In this document: positions 1 through 8,057 of the stretch, piece after piece
How the letters are laid out: each line of letters starts with the position of its first letter
How positions within the stretch are numbered: the stretch's first letter is position 1
DNA from: JADGNZ01 sp963715895
Lineage (GTDB): Bacteria; Acidobacteriota; Thermoanaerobaculia; Gp7-AA8
Reading direction: 5' to 3'
DNA: 64,000 bases
NCBI GenBank assembly: GCA_963715895.1
Contig: OY970284.1
Location: 1,612,001-1,676,000, forward strand
Program-made: the position numbers and the translations under genes
Notes under the pieces: generated by a model
What the model saw: only the letters and a program-made list of their open reading frames with translations
Told to the model about the DNA's origin: nothing
Database searches by the model: none

Positions 1-33
1 GAGATGGCCAGGGAGCATCCCGAGTACTTCTGA
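1..33 (+). CDS. 3' end of a gene that starts before the window
   Basis: The first frame reads ten codons ending AREHPEYF and then a TGA at 31-33. The next gene starts only 27 nt later with its own -10-like hexamer, so a gene ending here is plausible. Too little is present to name a family, and it could be chance. Confidence 0.3.
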   Translation, partial: EMAREHPEYF

Positions 34-46
34 CTGTCAACCTCTG

Positions 47-52
47 TACAAT
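47..52 (+). promoter_or_regulatory. -10-like TACAAT ahead of the DUF4337 gene
   Basis: TACAAT ends 7 nt before the ATG at 60, so transcription would begin at or next to the start codon. No Shine-Dalgarno sequence is visible in between, consistent with a leaderless message. Confidence 0.5.
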
Positions 53-59
53 TCGCCGC

Positions 60-653
60 ATGGCAGACGTCAGCGACACCATCAATGAAGCCCTCGAGCA
101 CGCCTCGGAATCGCGGCTGAACTCCATCATCGCGCTGCTCGTGGCCATCACGGCCACGTTCATGGCGCTTTGCAACGTCAAAGACGGCAACATCGTCCAG
201 GGGATGCAACAGGCGCAGGCGAACGCGGTCGATCAGTGGTCGTACTACCAGGCCAAGGGAACGAAACAGAACCTGGCCGAGGCCACGCTCGATGAGCTTC
301 AGCTCCAGCGGGCGATGCTGGCCGATCCGAAGTTCGCCCCGATGCTGGACGCGAAGATCGTCTCGTACCAGAAACAGGTCAAGAAGTACGAGAAAGAGAA
401 GACCGACATCCGCAAGGTAGCCGAGGACGATCAGAAGCAGTACGACGCCCTCAACTTTCATGACGATCAGTTTGACATGTCGGAAGCGTGCCTGTCCGTC
501 GCCATTGCCCTGTTCGGAGTCACGGCGTTGACGAAGAAGCGTTGGCTGCTCGCCGTCGCCTCGGCGTTCATGTTCTTCGGCGTGCTGTTCGGGCTGGCCG
601 GCTTCTTCGGCTGGACGATTCACCCCGATTTCCTGGCGAAGTTCCTCTCGTAG
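60..653 (+). CDS. DUF4337 family membrane protein
   Basis: A 197-residue protein with one predicted membrane helix near residues 20-40, a long charged, probably coiled-coil stretch (about 70-130), and two C-terminal helices (about 143-160 and 165-190). This helix - coiled coil - two helices layout and the N-terminal segment ending ALCNVKDGN match the DUF4337 family, whose function is unknown. It lies in the inner membrane by inference. The gene converges on the next one with only 1 nt between stop codons. Confidence 0.8.
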   Translation: MADVSDTINEALEHASESRLNSIIALLVAITATFMALCNVKDGNIVQGMQQAQANAVDQWSYYQAKGTKQNLAEATLDELQLQRAMLADPKFAPMLDAKIVSYQKQVKKYEKEKTDIRKVAEDDQKQYDALNFHDDQFDMSEACLSVAIALFGVTALTKKRWLLAVASAFMFFGVLFGLAGFFGWTIHPDFLAKFLS

Positions 654-654
654 G

Positions 655-1959
655 CTAGGGGGAATCATCGAAGCGGTAGCGCACCGCCTCTTTTGGGACC
701 GGTCCAATCACCAGACGGCCGGCGCGATAGGGTGGCATCCGCACCAGCGACCGAAGGCCGTAGTGATCGCTCATGTAGTTGTTGTCGATCGGCTCGTGTC
801 CCAGAAACATGAGCGTGCCGACCGTAGCCGGCGCGTTGTCGACAAAGACATCCCGCCCTCGTTGAGTACGGAGAAAGGCGTCGAAGCGGTCCCACCCTCT
901 GGCAAACGTTCGGGAAGGCGGTACCTCACGCGCGATTTGAACAGCGGTGATGAGGGGCATGATCGCGGTGATCATCAGGGCGGCCGCGAGGGGACCGATC
1001 CATCGTTCCCTAAGCGGAATCGCGGCGCCGAGGGCCGCCACCGCGGCGACGAGGAGTGCGTAGGGGACGATCCGCGCTCGCTGCGGCAGCGCCATCAGGA
1101 TCGTTGCCTCGGCCGGCATGAACGTCGCCAGCACGCAAACCACCGTGCTTAGCGCCGCAACGATCAACAGCCGTCGGGATACGCGCGGCGCGAAGAGAGA
1201 CGAAGCAAGAAAAACGAAGAGGAGCACGATGCCGGCGGCGGCGAACGAGTCGAGAAAAAACGCTCGGGCATCACCGGCGGTGGTCGCGATCAGCCGTCCA
1301 AGCGGCGGTATCGGCGGATACGCTGCTTTCCTCACGGCATTGCCGGGGGCCGCGGCGATGATGGCTAACGAGACCAGCGATCCGAGGAATGCGGCGAGCA
1401 TCGGCTTCCGCCGCCAGGCGGCGAAGGCGATCGCGCAAACCACGAGTTGCATCAGTACTCCCGTCTCCGAGCATCCACCCGACACCAGTGGAACGACGAC
1501 GTCGAACCACCGCCACTCCTTTCGTCCGGCAGCGTTGCCGAGCCACCAGGCGAACGCCGCCAGGGGAATCGTGTAGGAGTCCAGGCCTGTCTGCCACAGG
1601 ACCGATTGCGGTACATCGCTGGTGCCGAGGAGGATTGCCCAGGTCATCGCCAACGCCAGGGGCCACCCCAAACGAGCTCGCAGAGCCGCTACCATTCCGA
1701 TGACGGTGACGGTCACGATGATCGCGGCGGTCCACGGCCCCATCGCAGCGAGGACGGCCATGACGAACGTACAAACGTAGCGGCCGCTCCAGACGCGGTA
1801 CCAGTATGCCTGCCCGCTCCAGAAGCCGTGGACCGCGGTGACGCCGGGGATCCAGTAGTCGTCAGCAAACCAGCGGATGTAGAGACCCCGCACGCAAAGG
1901 ACTGCCAGCGCAGCCGCGGCCGCGACGCCCGCCGTGATTGCCGCCGCGCGTGTTCTCAT
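655..1959 (-). CDS. Polytopic membrane protein, GT-C/DUF6056-like
   Basis: About 434 residues with ten or so hydrophobic helices. Shortly after the first helix the sequence FADDYW carries an acidic pair in the position where GT-C glycosyltransferases hold their catalytic aspartates, so a lipid-linked sugar transferase or a DUF6056-type protein is the best guess. Starting at 1959 (MRTRAAA) is preferred over the ATG at 1989 because TACGAT lies 8 nt upstream, a spacing seen at many genes here. It follows the cystathionine-type gene on the same strand by about 36 nt and may be co-transcribed. Substrate is unknown. Confidence 0.6.
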   Translation of the reverse strand: MRTRAAAITAGVAAAAALAVLCVRGLYIRWFADDYWIPGVTAVHGFWSGQAYWYRVWSGRYVCTFVMAVLAAMGPWTAAIIVTVTVIGMVAALRARLGWPLALAMTWAILLGTSDVPQSVLWQTGLDSYTIPLAAFAWWLGNAAGRKEWRWFDVVVPLVSGGCSETGVLMQLVVCAIAFAAWRRKPMLAAFLGSLVSLAIIAAAPGNAVRKAAYPPIPPLGRLIATTAGDARAFFLDSFAAAGIVLLFVFLASSLFAPRVSRRLLIVAALSTVVCVLATFMPAEATILMALPQRARIVPYALLVAAVAALGAAIPLRERWIGPLAAALMITAIMPLITAVQIAREVPPSRTFARGWDRFDAFLRTQRGRDVFVDNAPATVGTLMFLGHEPIDNNYMSDHYGLRSLVRMPPYRAGRLVIGPVPKEAVRYRFDDSP

Positions 1960-1967
1960 CGGTGGCA

Positions 1968-1973
1968 ATCGTA
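1968..1973 (-). promoter_or_regulatory. -10-like TACGAT before the GT-C-like gene
   Basis: On the minus strand TACGAT stands 8 nt before the ATG at 1959. It supports the shorter start and a leaderless transcript from within the gap after the upstream gene. Confidence 0.4.
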
Positions 1974-1995
1974 CCGGCCCAGCCTGCATCGTGTC

Positions 1996-3135
1996 TCAGA
2001 TCCCCGCGAAGGCGTTCTCCAGGTCGGCGATGAGGTCGTCGACGTCCTCGATGCCGACGGAAATGCGGACCAAGCCGGGAGTGATGCCGAGACGGGTTCT
2101 GGTCTCCAGAGGAACAGAGGCGTGCGTCATCGTCTCCGGATGCGAGATCAGCGTCTCCACGCCGCCGAGCGATTCGGCGAGGGAGCAGAGGCGGACCCGG
2201 TCGAGAAACTTCTTGGCGTTCTCCTTCGAGCCGAGCTCGAACGAGATCATCGACCCGAAGCCGCGCATCTGACGCCTGGCCAGCTCATGCTGCGGATGGT
2301 CGGGCAGGCCCGGGTAGTACGTCTTCACCACCTTGGAATGACCGGAGATGTACGTGGCCATGGTCCGGCCGTTCTCCTCGTGCTGCTTCATCCGCACCGC
2401 CAGCGTCTTCACGCCGCGCAGGACCAGCCACGAATCGAACGGGGAAAGGATCGCGCCGACGGCGTTCTGAAGGAAGCCGATCTGTTCGGCGATGGCGTCG
2501 TCGTTCGAAACCACGACCCCGCCGACCGAATCGGAATGGCCGTTGATGAACTTCGTCGTCGAGTGGACGACGATATCCGCGCCGAGCTCGATGGGCCGCT
2601 GCAGATAGGGCGAGCAGAAGGTGTTGTCGACCACCACCAGCGCCCCGCCGGAGTGCGCCACCTCCGCGCAGGCGGCGATGTCGGTCACCGTCATCATCGG
2701 ATTCGTCGGCGTTTCCAGGAAAACGATTTTCGTAGTCGGCCGCAACGCCGCGCGGACGTTGGCGACGTGCGACGTGTCGACGTACATGAACTCGATACCG
2801 AACTTCTCGCAGACCCTGCTGAAGAGACGATAGGAGCCGCCATACATGTTCTCGGCAGCGACCACGTGATCGCCTGATCGCAGCATACGGAAGACCGTGT
2901 CGGTGGCCGACATCCCGGAGGCAAAGCAGTGCGCATGCTTTCCCCCTTCGAGCGCGGCCAGGTTCGCCTCGAGCACCGATCGAGTCGGGTTTTGCGTACG
3001 CGCGTATTCATAACCTTTGTGTTTGCCGAGCTCCGGCTGCACATAGGTCGAGGTCTGGAAGATCGGATAGGTCACCGAGCCGGTAACCGGCTCCGGTTCC
3101 TGACCGGCGTGGATGCAATCAGTGGAGAAGGCCAT
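1996..3135 (-). CDS. Cystathionine gamma-synthase/gamma-lyase family PLP enzyme
   Basis: A 379-residue member of the Cys/Met metabolism PLP-dependent family (MetB/MetC/MccB type), full length. The PLP-binding lysine is in HSTTKFINGHSD at about residues 190-200, and the N-terminal TDCIHAGQEPEP and central FLETPTNP segments are family hallmarks. Such enzymes make or cleave cystathionine in the cytoplasm. The gene upstream on the same strand is a cysteine synthase/cystathionine beta-synthase, so the two probably form a transsulfuration unit; gamma-lyase versus gamma-synthase cannot be settled from sequence alone. A GAAAGGAAA ribosome-binding stretch precedes the ATG. Confidence 0.88.
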   Translation of the reverse strand: MAFSTDCIHAGQEPEPVTGSVTYPIFQTSTYVQPELGKHKGYEYARTQNPTRSVLEANLAALEGGKHAHCFASGMSATDTVFRMLRSGDHVVAAENMYGGSYRLFSRVCEKFGIEFMYVDTSHVANVRAALRPTTKIVFLETPTNPMMTVTDIAACAEVAHSGGALVVVDNTFCSPYLQRPIELGADIVVHSTTKFINGHSDSVGGVVVSNDDAIAEQIGFLQNAVGAILSPFDSWLVLRGVKTLAVRMKQHEENGRTMATYISGHSKVVKTYYPGLPDHPQHELARRQMRGFGSMISFELGSKENAKKFLDRVRLCSLAESLGGVETLISHPETMTHASVPLETRTRLGITPGLVRISVGIEDVDDLIADLENAFAGI

Positions 3136-3168
3136 GGGGTTTCCTTTCGGGGTCTGGGGCAGTGCTCT

Positions 3169-3251
3169 GTTATCGGTTGTCGGTTATCAGTTTTCGGTTG
3201 GTAAGCTGGACGACTCCGAGCTCAGACAACCGATAACCGACAACCGATAAC
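3169..3251. repeat. Family A heptamer palindrome
   Basis: Left arm of TTATCGG/TTGTCGG-type heptamers (3169-3201), a 20-odd-nt unique loop, and a right arm of the complementary units (3224-3251). It fills the gap between the two sulfur amino acid genes and abuts the stop codon of the upstream gene (3252). Confidence 0.85.
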
Positions 3252-4211
3252 TCAGTTGTGCTCCATATCCTTCGCCCACTTCGTATAGATGCCTTTCGAC
3301 ATGTAGCGTTCGGCGGCGTCGGGGATGAGTGTAACGATGCGTTTGCCGGGGCCGAGTTTTGCGGCCAGTTGCACCGCCGCTGCGACATTCGCGCCCGCGG
3401 ACGACGCCCCCAGCACTCCCTCCTCGGCGGCAAGTCTGCGCACCATGACGAAGGCGGGATCGTCGTAGATCTGGATCACTTCGTCGGCCAGCGACAGGTC
3501 CAGCACGGGCGGGATGAAGGATGACGCGCCGATCCCTTCGACCTCATGCGGACCGGCCTCTCCCCCCTTCAGGATCGAGCCCTGCGGCTCGACGACGACA
3601 CACCAGCAGGCCGGATTGCGCTCCTTCAGATACCTGGCCACGCCGCTGAATGTCCCGCCGGTCCCTGCGCCGGCCAGCCAGCCGTCGACGCGCCCTTCCA
3701 TCTGCTCCCAGATCTCGGGGCCGGTCGTGGCGTAGTGCGATTCGGTGTTGTAGGGATTGGAGAACTGCTGCGGTACGTAGGAGTTGGGAATCGTGCGCGA
3801 CAACTCCTCGGCCCTGGCGATGGCCCCCTTCATCCCGTCGTCCTTCGGCGTCAGAACGACCTGACCGCCGAGGGCCTTCATCACCTCGCGCTTCTCCGTG
3901 GAGAAATTCTCCGGGACGCAGAGGATGACGTGGTACCCCATGCGTGTGCCGGCCAGCGCCAGGGCGATGCCGGTGTTGCCGGCGGTCGGCTCGATGATCG
4001 TGCCGCCCTTGACGAGCTTCCCGTCGCGCTCGGCGCGCTCGATCATGCCGACGCCGATACGGTCTTTGACGGAGAACGCCGGATTGAGAAACTCCAGCTT
4101 TACGAAAAGATCGGCCATGTCCGGACCGGGGATCGTCGTGAGCTGGAGCATCGGCGTGTTGCCGACAAGTTCGAGGATGCTGCGGACGGTTTTGGGAAGT
4201 GGACGGTTCAA
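3252..4211 (-). CDS. Cysteine synthase / cystathionine beta-synthase family protein
   Basis: PLP fold-type II enzyme of about 319 residues. LVGNTPMLQL, FSVKDRIG (PLP lysine), EPTAGNTGIALAL and GAGTGGTFSG are the cysteine synthase/CBS signatures; the C-terminal AERYMSKGIY resembles O-acetylserine-dependent CBS (MccA) enzymes, and no CBS regulatory domains follow. A longer reading frame to 4382 exists, but its first 57 codons merely translate short repeats. I choose TTG at 4211 because TATACAAT lies 10 nt upstream and homologues begin just before SILELVGNTP. Partner of the downstream cystathionine-type gene. Confidence 0.85.
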   Translation of the reverse strand: MNRPLPKTVRSILELVGNTPMLQLTTIPGPDMADLFVKLEFLNPAFSVKDRIGVGMIERAERDGKLVKGGTIIEPTAGNTGIALALAGTRMGYHVILCVPENFSTEKREVMKALGGQVVLTPKDDGMKGAIARAEELSRTIPNSYVPQQFSNPYNTESHYATTGPEIWEQMEGRVDGWLAGAGTGGTFSGVARYLKERNPACWCVVVEPQGSILKGGEAGPHEVEGIGASSFIPPVLDLSLADEVIQIYDDPAFVMVRRLAAEEGVLGASSAGANVAAAVQLAAKLGPGKRIVTLIPDAAERYMSKGIYTKWAKDMEHN

Positions 4212-4221
4212 GAGGGGCGGG

Positions 4222-4227
4222 ATTGTA
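4222..4227 (-). promoter_or_regulatory. -10-like TACAAT before the cysteine synthase gene
   Basis: TATACAAT on the minus strand ends 10 nt before the proposed TTG start. It lies between the gene and a nested repeat element, and argues against the longer repeat-encoded N terminus. Confidence 0.5.
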
Positions 4228-4230
4228 TAC

Positions 4231-4421
4231 GGGGTTTCGCGGTCTCGCGGTGGGGGTTGCTGGGTTGCTGGGTTACTGGGTTGCTGAGTTGCCGGGATTG
4301 GTTGTCGGTTATCGGTTGTCAGTTGAGAAGGTTGCGACACGCCGCTCCCTGATAACCGATAACCGATAACCGATCCAGTCAACTCAGCAACCCAGCACCA
4401 ACCCCGAGACCCCGCAACCGC
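4231..4421. repeat. Nested composite palindrome, families C-B-A / A'-B'-C'
   Basis: Reading inward: CTCGCGGT-type units (4231-4253), TTGCTGGG-type octamers (4254-4293), TTGTCGG/TTATCGG heptamers (4300-4326), a 23-nt loop, then the reverse complements in mirrored order: heptamers (4350-4375), octamers (4376-4400), CGAGACCC units (4401-4421). Three different repeat families are thus arranged concentrically. Confidence 0.85.
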
Positions 4422-4450
4422 AAAAAAACGGCGGGCCCGAGGGCCCGCCG
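4422..4450 (-). terminator. Rho-independent terminator of the zinc-ribbon gene
   Basis: Perfect 10-bp GC stem (4429-4438 with 4441-4450) with a 2-nt loop spacer, followed on the minus strand by seven T. It lies 26 nt past the stop of the zinc-ribbon gene. Confidence 0.9.
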
Positions 4451-4476
4451 TGGTGGAAGAGTCGTCGAAGAAACGT

Positions 4477-4794
4477 CTATGCCCAGCTCGAAGAGCGGGT
4501 GGTCGACCGGCGCTGGTTGTAGCAATCGCGGCAATAGACAGGCTTACCGCTGACGGGGGTGAACGGCACTTCGGTCGCGACTCCGCAGCTATCGCACGTT
4601 ACACTCACCATCGAACGCTCACGGCCGCCGCCGTTTCCGTCGCGCGCGACCTTCCGCTTGTCGCGGCAGTTCTTGCAGCGCTTCGGCTCGTTCGTGAAAC
4701 CACGCTCTGAGTAGAAGGCCTGCTCGTTTTTGCTGAACACGAATTCCTGTCCGCAATCGGCGCAGTTGAGAGACTTGTCGTTGAAAGTGTCCAT
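4477..4794 (-). CDS. Zinc-ribbon protein with CxxC-x17-CxxC domain
   Basis: 105 residues with two zinc-binding modules. The N-terminal probable zinc ribbon has CADC at residues 10-13 and CKNC near 40-43; the second half has CDSC, exactly 17 residues, then CRDC, which is the CxxC-x17-CxxC domain. The linker is Arg/Gly-rich and the tail basic, so nucleic acid binding is likely but unproven. AGGAGAT lies a few nt before the ATG, a canonical ribosome-binding site, and a strong terminator follows, so this is a monocistronic, probably well expressed gene. Confidence 0.85.
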   Translation of the reverse strand: MDTFNDKSLNCADCGQEFVFSKNEQAFYSERGFTNEPKRCKNCRDKRKVARDGNGGGRERSMVSVTCDSCGVATEVPFTPVSGKPVYCRDCYNQRRSTTRSSSWA

Positions 4795-5092
4795 GAACCT
4801 TGATCTCCTAAGTTGTTCCTTGTTCTTACAATCAGATGGTGATGCCGCAGCTCAGAGTGTGTGCGGGGTGCCGCGACCTCGCCCCCGCTTTGGTGCTTCA
4901 CAAGCGAAATCGGATAGGTCTACCAGCCTCCCTTCGGTAACGAACACAGCACGCCCCCAGAACGCTCTGTCGCGGTTCATGGAAGGGTTTTCGCTCTGGA
5001 TTCGTTGGTCCGCCTTTTAGCATAGAACTCCAGTCCAGGCAACGAATTAGGCCTTGCTCAAAATAAGTTGATCGACGTAATTGACCTTGATC
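4795..5092. other. Intergenic region, no gene seen
   Basis: About 300 nt between the divergently transcribed zinc-ribbon and DUF72 genes. It should hold both promoters; no repeat, RNA fold or conserved ORF was recognised. Confidence 0.5.
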
Positions 5093-5926
5093 ATGGATCA
5101 TCAGATTCGCATCGGACCGGCCGGATGGAGCTACAAGGATTGGGAGGGAGTGGTCTATCCGCCTCATCGCTCGAAGTTCGATCAACTCGCCTATCTGGCG
5201 TCGTTCTTCGACACGATCGAGATCAATTCGCCGTTCTACCGAATCCCGCCGCCAACCCATGCGAAGTCGTGGGTCCGCCGCGTGGCCGCCAATCCCGGTT
5301 TCAAGTTCACCACGAAGGTCTTTCGCGGCTTCACCCACGACCCTTCGGAGCTCACGCCGGGAGACGTGAAAGCCTTTCGCGACTATCTCGATCCCTTGGC
5401 CGAGGCCAACCGTCTCGGCGCGGTGCTGCTCCAGTACCCCTGGAGTTTCAGGAACAGCGAGGAATCGCGCGGCAAGCTGACGAAGCTCTTTTCTGACTTC
5501 GACGGCTATCCGCTGGCCCTGGAAGTGCGGCACTCCACATTTCAAAACGACGAGTTCTTTCAATTCCTCAACGAGCACGACGTGGCCTGGGTCAACGTCG
5601 ACCAGCCGCTCTTTCACGATTCCGTGAAGCCGGCCGATGTCGCGACCGGACCGATTGCCTACGCACGCTTACACGGGCGCAATTACGAGAAGTGGTTCGC
5701 GCACGGCGAGAGCTGGGAGCGCTACAACTATCTCTACTCGAAGGAAGAGCTCGCGCCGTGGGTCGATCGCATTCAGACGATGGCGCAGGCGAAGGAGACG
5801 TACGTCGTGACCAACAACCACTTCCGCGGCCAGGCCATCGTCAACGCCGTTGAGCTGGAGGCGTCGGTGGGGATGGAGGCGAGGATGCCTCCGCAGTTGA
5901 GGGAGGTTTATCCGGAGAGGGCGTAA
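5093..5926 (+). CDS. DUF72 family protein (YecE-like)
   Basis: About 277 residues. The opening IRIGPAGWSYKDWEG, then FDTIEINSPFYR, LPPTHAKSWVRR-type segment and the C-terminal YVVTNNHFRGQAIVNA are the DUF72/YecE hallmarks; these are TIM-barrel proteins of unknown activity. The ATG at 5093 is preferred to a TTG at 5081 because homologues begin just before the IRIG strand. It converges on the GerMN lipoprotein gene with an 8-nt gap. Confidence 0.88.
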   Translation: MDHQIRIGPAGWSYKDWEGVVYPPHRSKFDQLAYLASFFDTIEINSPFYRIPPPTHAKSWVRRVAANPGFKFTTKVFRGFTHDPSELTPGDVKAFRDYLDPLAEANRLGAVLLQYPWSFRNSEESRGKLTKLFSDFDGYPLALEVRHSTFQNDEFFQFLNEHDVAWVNVDQPLFHDSVKPADVATGPIAYARLHGRNYEKWFAHGESWERYNYLYSKEELAPWVDRIQTMAQAKETYVVTNNHFRGQAIVNAVELEASVGMEARMPPQLREVYPERA

Positions 5927-5934
5927 GCGAGCGG

Positions 5935-6462
5935 CTATCGCGCCACGAACGCCGGCATCGGGCCCAGCGCGCGCGAAAGGTTCACGTGCCCGGCGAGCGT
6001 CTCGGCAGGCTCGTCGTTCACCAGAATCCGCACGCGCTTCGCTTCGGGAAAATTCGTGGTGACCGTCTCCACGACCGAATAGACGGCCATCAGCTCCTCG
6101 TGACTGCCCGTGCCCCATCCCTGCGACAAGGTGTTGCCGCCGAGGTCGACGAAAGCAGTGCCGTCGGGGAGAAGGAACGCGCCGCGGACGACGGTATCCC
6201 GCGGGAAAATCGGCGGAACCCCGGCGTTGGCCGATCCCTTGAGCAACTCGCGCGCGACCACCGACAGCGCACCCCCGTGGTTCTCCGGAAGGGCCACGTT
6301 GCGCGTCTCGCGCACGAGCAGCATCTCAGGCCCTTCGAAGAAAAGCGTCACGGGACGAACCTCGACTTTGTTCTCGACGTTGAGGTTCGATGTGAGGGCT
6401 TTCTTCTGACATCCGCCCGCGATCGCCAGGATCGCCAGCGACAGCACCACCGCCCGGCGCAC
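5935..6462 (-). CDS. GerMN-domain lipoprotein
   Basis: 175 residues. The N terminus is a lipoprotein signal (hydrophobic LSLAILAIAGGC with the lipobox cysteine at about residue 19), followed by a single GerMN domain: VTLFFEGPEMLLV...TRNVALPE, then LLPDGTAFVDLG and VNDEPAETLAGHVNLSR. GerMN domains occur in spore germination and cell-wall-associated proteins and are thought to bind peptidoglycan or protein. The GTG start shares one base with the TAG of the upstream amidase gene, so translation is coupled and a joint envelope role is likely. Confidence 0.85.
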   Translation of the reverse strand: MRRAVVLSLAILAIAGGCQKKALTSNLNVENKVEVRPVTLFFEGPEMLLVRETRNVALPENHGGALSVVARELLKGSANAGVPPIFPRDTVVRGAFLLPDGTAFVDLGGNTLSQGWGTGSHEELMAVYSVVETVTTNFPEAKRVRILVNDEPAETLAGHVNLSRALGPMPAFVAR

Positions 6463-8057
6463 TACGTCCCCGTCCTCGTCGTGGCTGCTTTCGTGGTGGT
6501 CGTCGGAGCCGTGGGTGCGGTCGTGGTCGGCGCGGCGGCCGGTGGCGGCGGCTGGGCGATGCCGAGGCGTGTCTCGTAGTCGATCTTGTAGCGCTCCACC
6601 GCTTTCGTCAGCGCTTCGACGACCGTGGCCTGGAACGTGTCCGACTTGATCTTCGACTCTTCGTCGGGGTTGGTGATGAAGGCCACTTCGACCAGTGCGG
6701 CCGGCATGGTGGCGCCAACCAGCACCTTGAACGGCGCCTGCTTCACTCCTCGGCTCTGGACGCCGGTGATGCGGTTCATCTCCTCCTGAACGGCCTGGGC
6801 CAGGCGATTCGACTCGTTGAGGTACTCCTGCTGCGCCAGGTCCCATAGCATCAGCTTCAGATCGCTCGACGCCGCCGGTGTGGCGCTGGTCTTGGCCGCG
6901 TTCTCAACCTCGGCTGCCTTTTCGGCCAGCTTGTCCGAGGCATCGAGCGAGAGGAAATAGGTCTCCGCGCCGTGCGCCCCTTTGACGATGGCGGCGTTCA
7001 TGTGCACGGATAGGAAGAGATCGGCGTGGTACTGATTGGCGATCGCCGTCCGCTGATCCAGCGGGACGACGGTGTCGTCGTTCCGGGTAAGGATCACGCG
7101 CGTCTTCAGCTTCGCCTCGAGTGCGGCGGCCAGCCGGCGGCAGAGCGTCAGCGTCGCGTCTTTTTCCATCAGCCCGGCCGGACCGATCGCGCCGACTTCC
7201 TTGCCGCCGTGGCCGGGGTCGATGACGATGGTATGGATGCCGGGCGATTCGACAGACTTCGGCGAAGTGAGCGGCTGTGGTGTCCCCGGGCCCGATGCCG
7301 CGCCCTTGCGAAGATCGAGAACGATCCGGAACGGGTTCTCGAGCCGATAGGCATCGCCGACGACGTCCGGTGCGGTGAGCTGGATGCGCAGATCGTTGCC
7401 GATGAACGAGGTCTTGGCGACGTACGGATCGTCTTGAGCCTGCTCGACGTATGGCGCGCGAATGCTGCTCCGGAACCGGATCGTGTACGCGCCCGGCTCC
7501 TTGACGATGGTGTAGTCGGCGGGCGCGGTGAGCGTCAGGACGACTTTCGAGATGCCCTGCACGTTGGCGACCGAGACCTGCACGGCCACCGCGGTCGTCT
7601 GCGCCGGATGCACTTGAAGAAGGCGCCCGGCCGGGTCCCACGTCACGTCGAGCGCCGAGGCACGGACCAGGAATCCCTGGAAAAACTGCCACGGCACGAA
7701 CGGCCGGTTGTCGATCGTGACCGGCGCCACCGGCATTTCGATCAGCTCATCCTTGACCACTCCGAACCGGCTGTCGGTCCCGAAGGCGGCCACGGTGTTG
7801 TTGAGCGTGGCCTTGAAGCCGTTGCCGTCGTGCGTTACCGATCCGCCGAGGGCGGCCATTGCCTCGTCGGCGGCAAAGTAAGTCTGGCCATTCTGGTGCG
7901 CGACGGTGATGACGTGGTCGCCGTTTGCCGCGCGCAGGGTGGCCTGATTGGCCGGGTTCGGCGGAGGGGCGGCCGGGGTCGGGGCCTGGGCGAGGAGGAG
8001 CAGAGCGGAGAGGAGCGCGATCGCCAGGAGTCCGAGGGAGCGAGTAGAACCTGTCAT
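6462..8057 (-). CDS. N-acetylmuramoyl-L-alanine amidase with AMIN-like domains
   Basis: 531 residues, exported: signal peptide at 1-24, a copper-amine-oxidase-N/AMIN-like region (about 40-255) and a C-terminal Amidase_3 catalytic domain (about 275-490). IVIDPGHGGKEVGAIG supplies the first zinc histidine, FLSVHMNAA another, and ALVEVAFITNPDEE holds the catalytic glutamate. It cleaves the bond between MurNAc and the stem peptide in the periplasm. The tail is Pro/Thr/Ala-rich. The ATG overlaps the upstream patatin stop codon (ATGA). Confidence 0.9.
   Translation of the reverse strand: MTGSTRSLGLLAIALLSALLLLAQAPTPAAPPPNPANQATLRAANGDHVITVAHQNGQTYFAADEAMAALGGSVTHDGNGFKATLNNTVAAFGTDSRFGVVKDELIEMPVAPVTIDNRPFVPWQFFQGFLVRASALDVTWDPAGRLLQVHPAQTTAVAVQVSVANVQGISKVVLTLTAPADYTIVKEPGAYTIRFRSSIRAPYVEQAQDDPYVAKTSFIGNDLRIQLTAPDVVGDAYRLENPFRIVLDLRKGAASGPGTPQPLTSPKSVESPGIHTIVIDPGHGGKEVGAIGPAGLMEKDATLTLCRRLAAALEAKLKTRVILTRNDDTVVPLDQRTAIANQYHADLFLSVHMNAAIVKGAHGAETYFLSLDASDKLAEKAAEVENAAKTSATPAASSDLKLMLWDLAQQEYLNESNRLAQAVQEEMNRITGVQSRGVKQAPFKVLVGATMPAALVEVAFITNPDEESKIKSDTFQATVVEALTKAVERYKIDYETRLGIAQPPPPAAAPTTTAPTAPTTTTKAATTRTGT

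Noticed and set aside
1447..2877. 476-residue plus-strand frame
   Set aside because: It lies opposite the cystathionine-type enzyme gene and has no recognisable domain.
3252..4382. 57-codon N-terminal extension of the cysteine synthase
   Set aside because: It reads repeat DNA, and a TATACAAT box plus homologue length favour the TTG at 4211.
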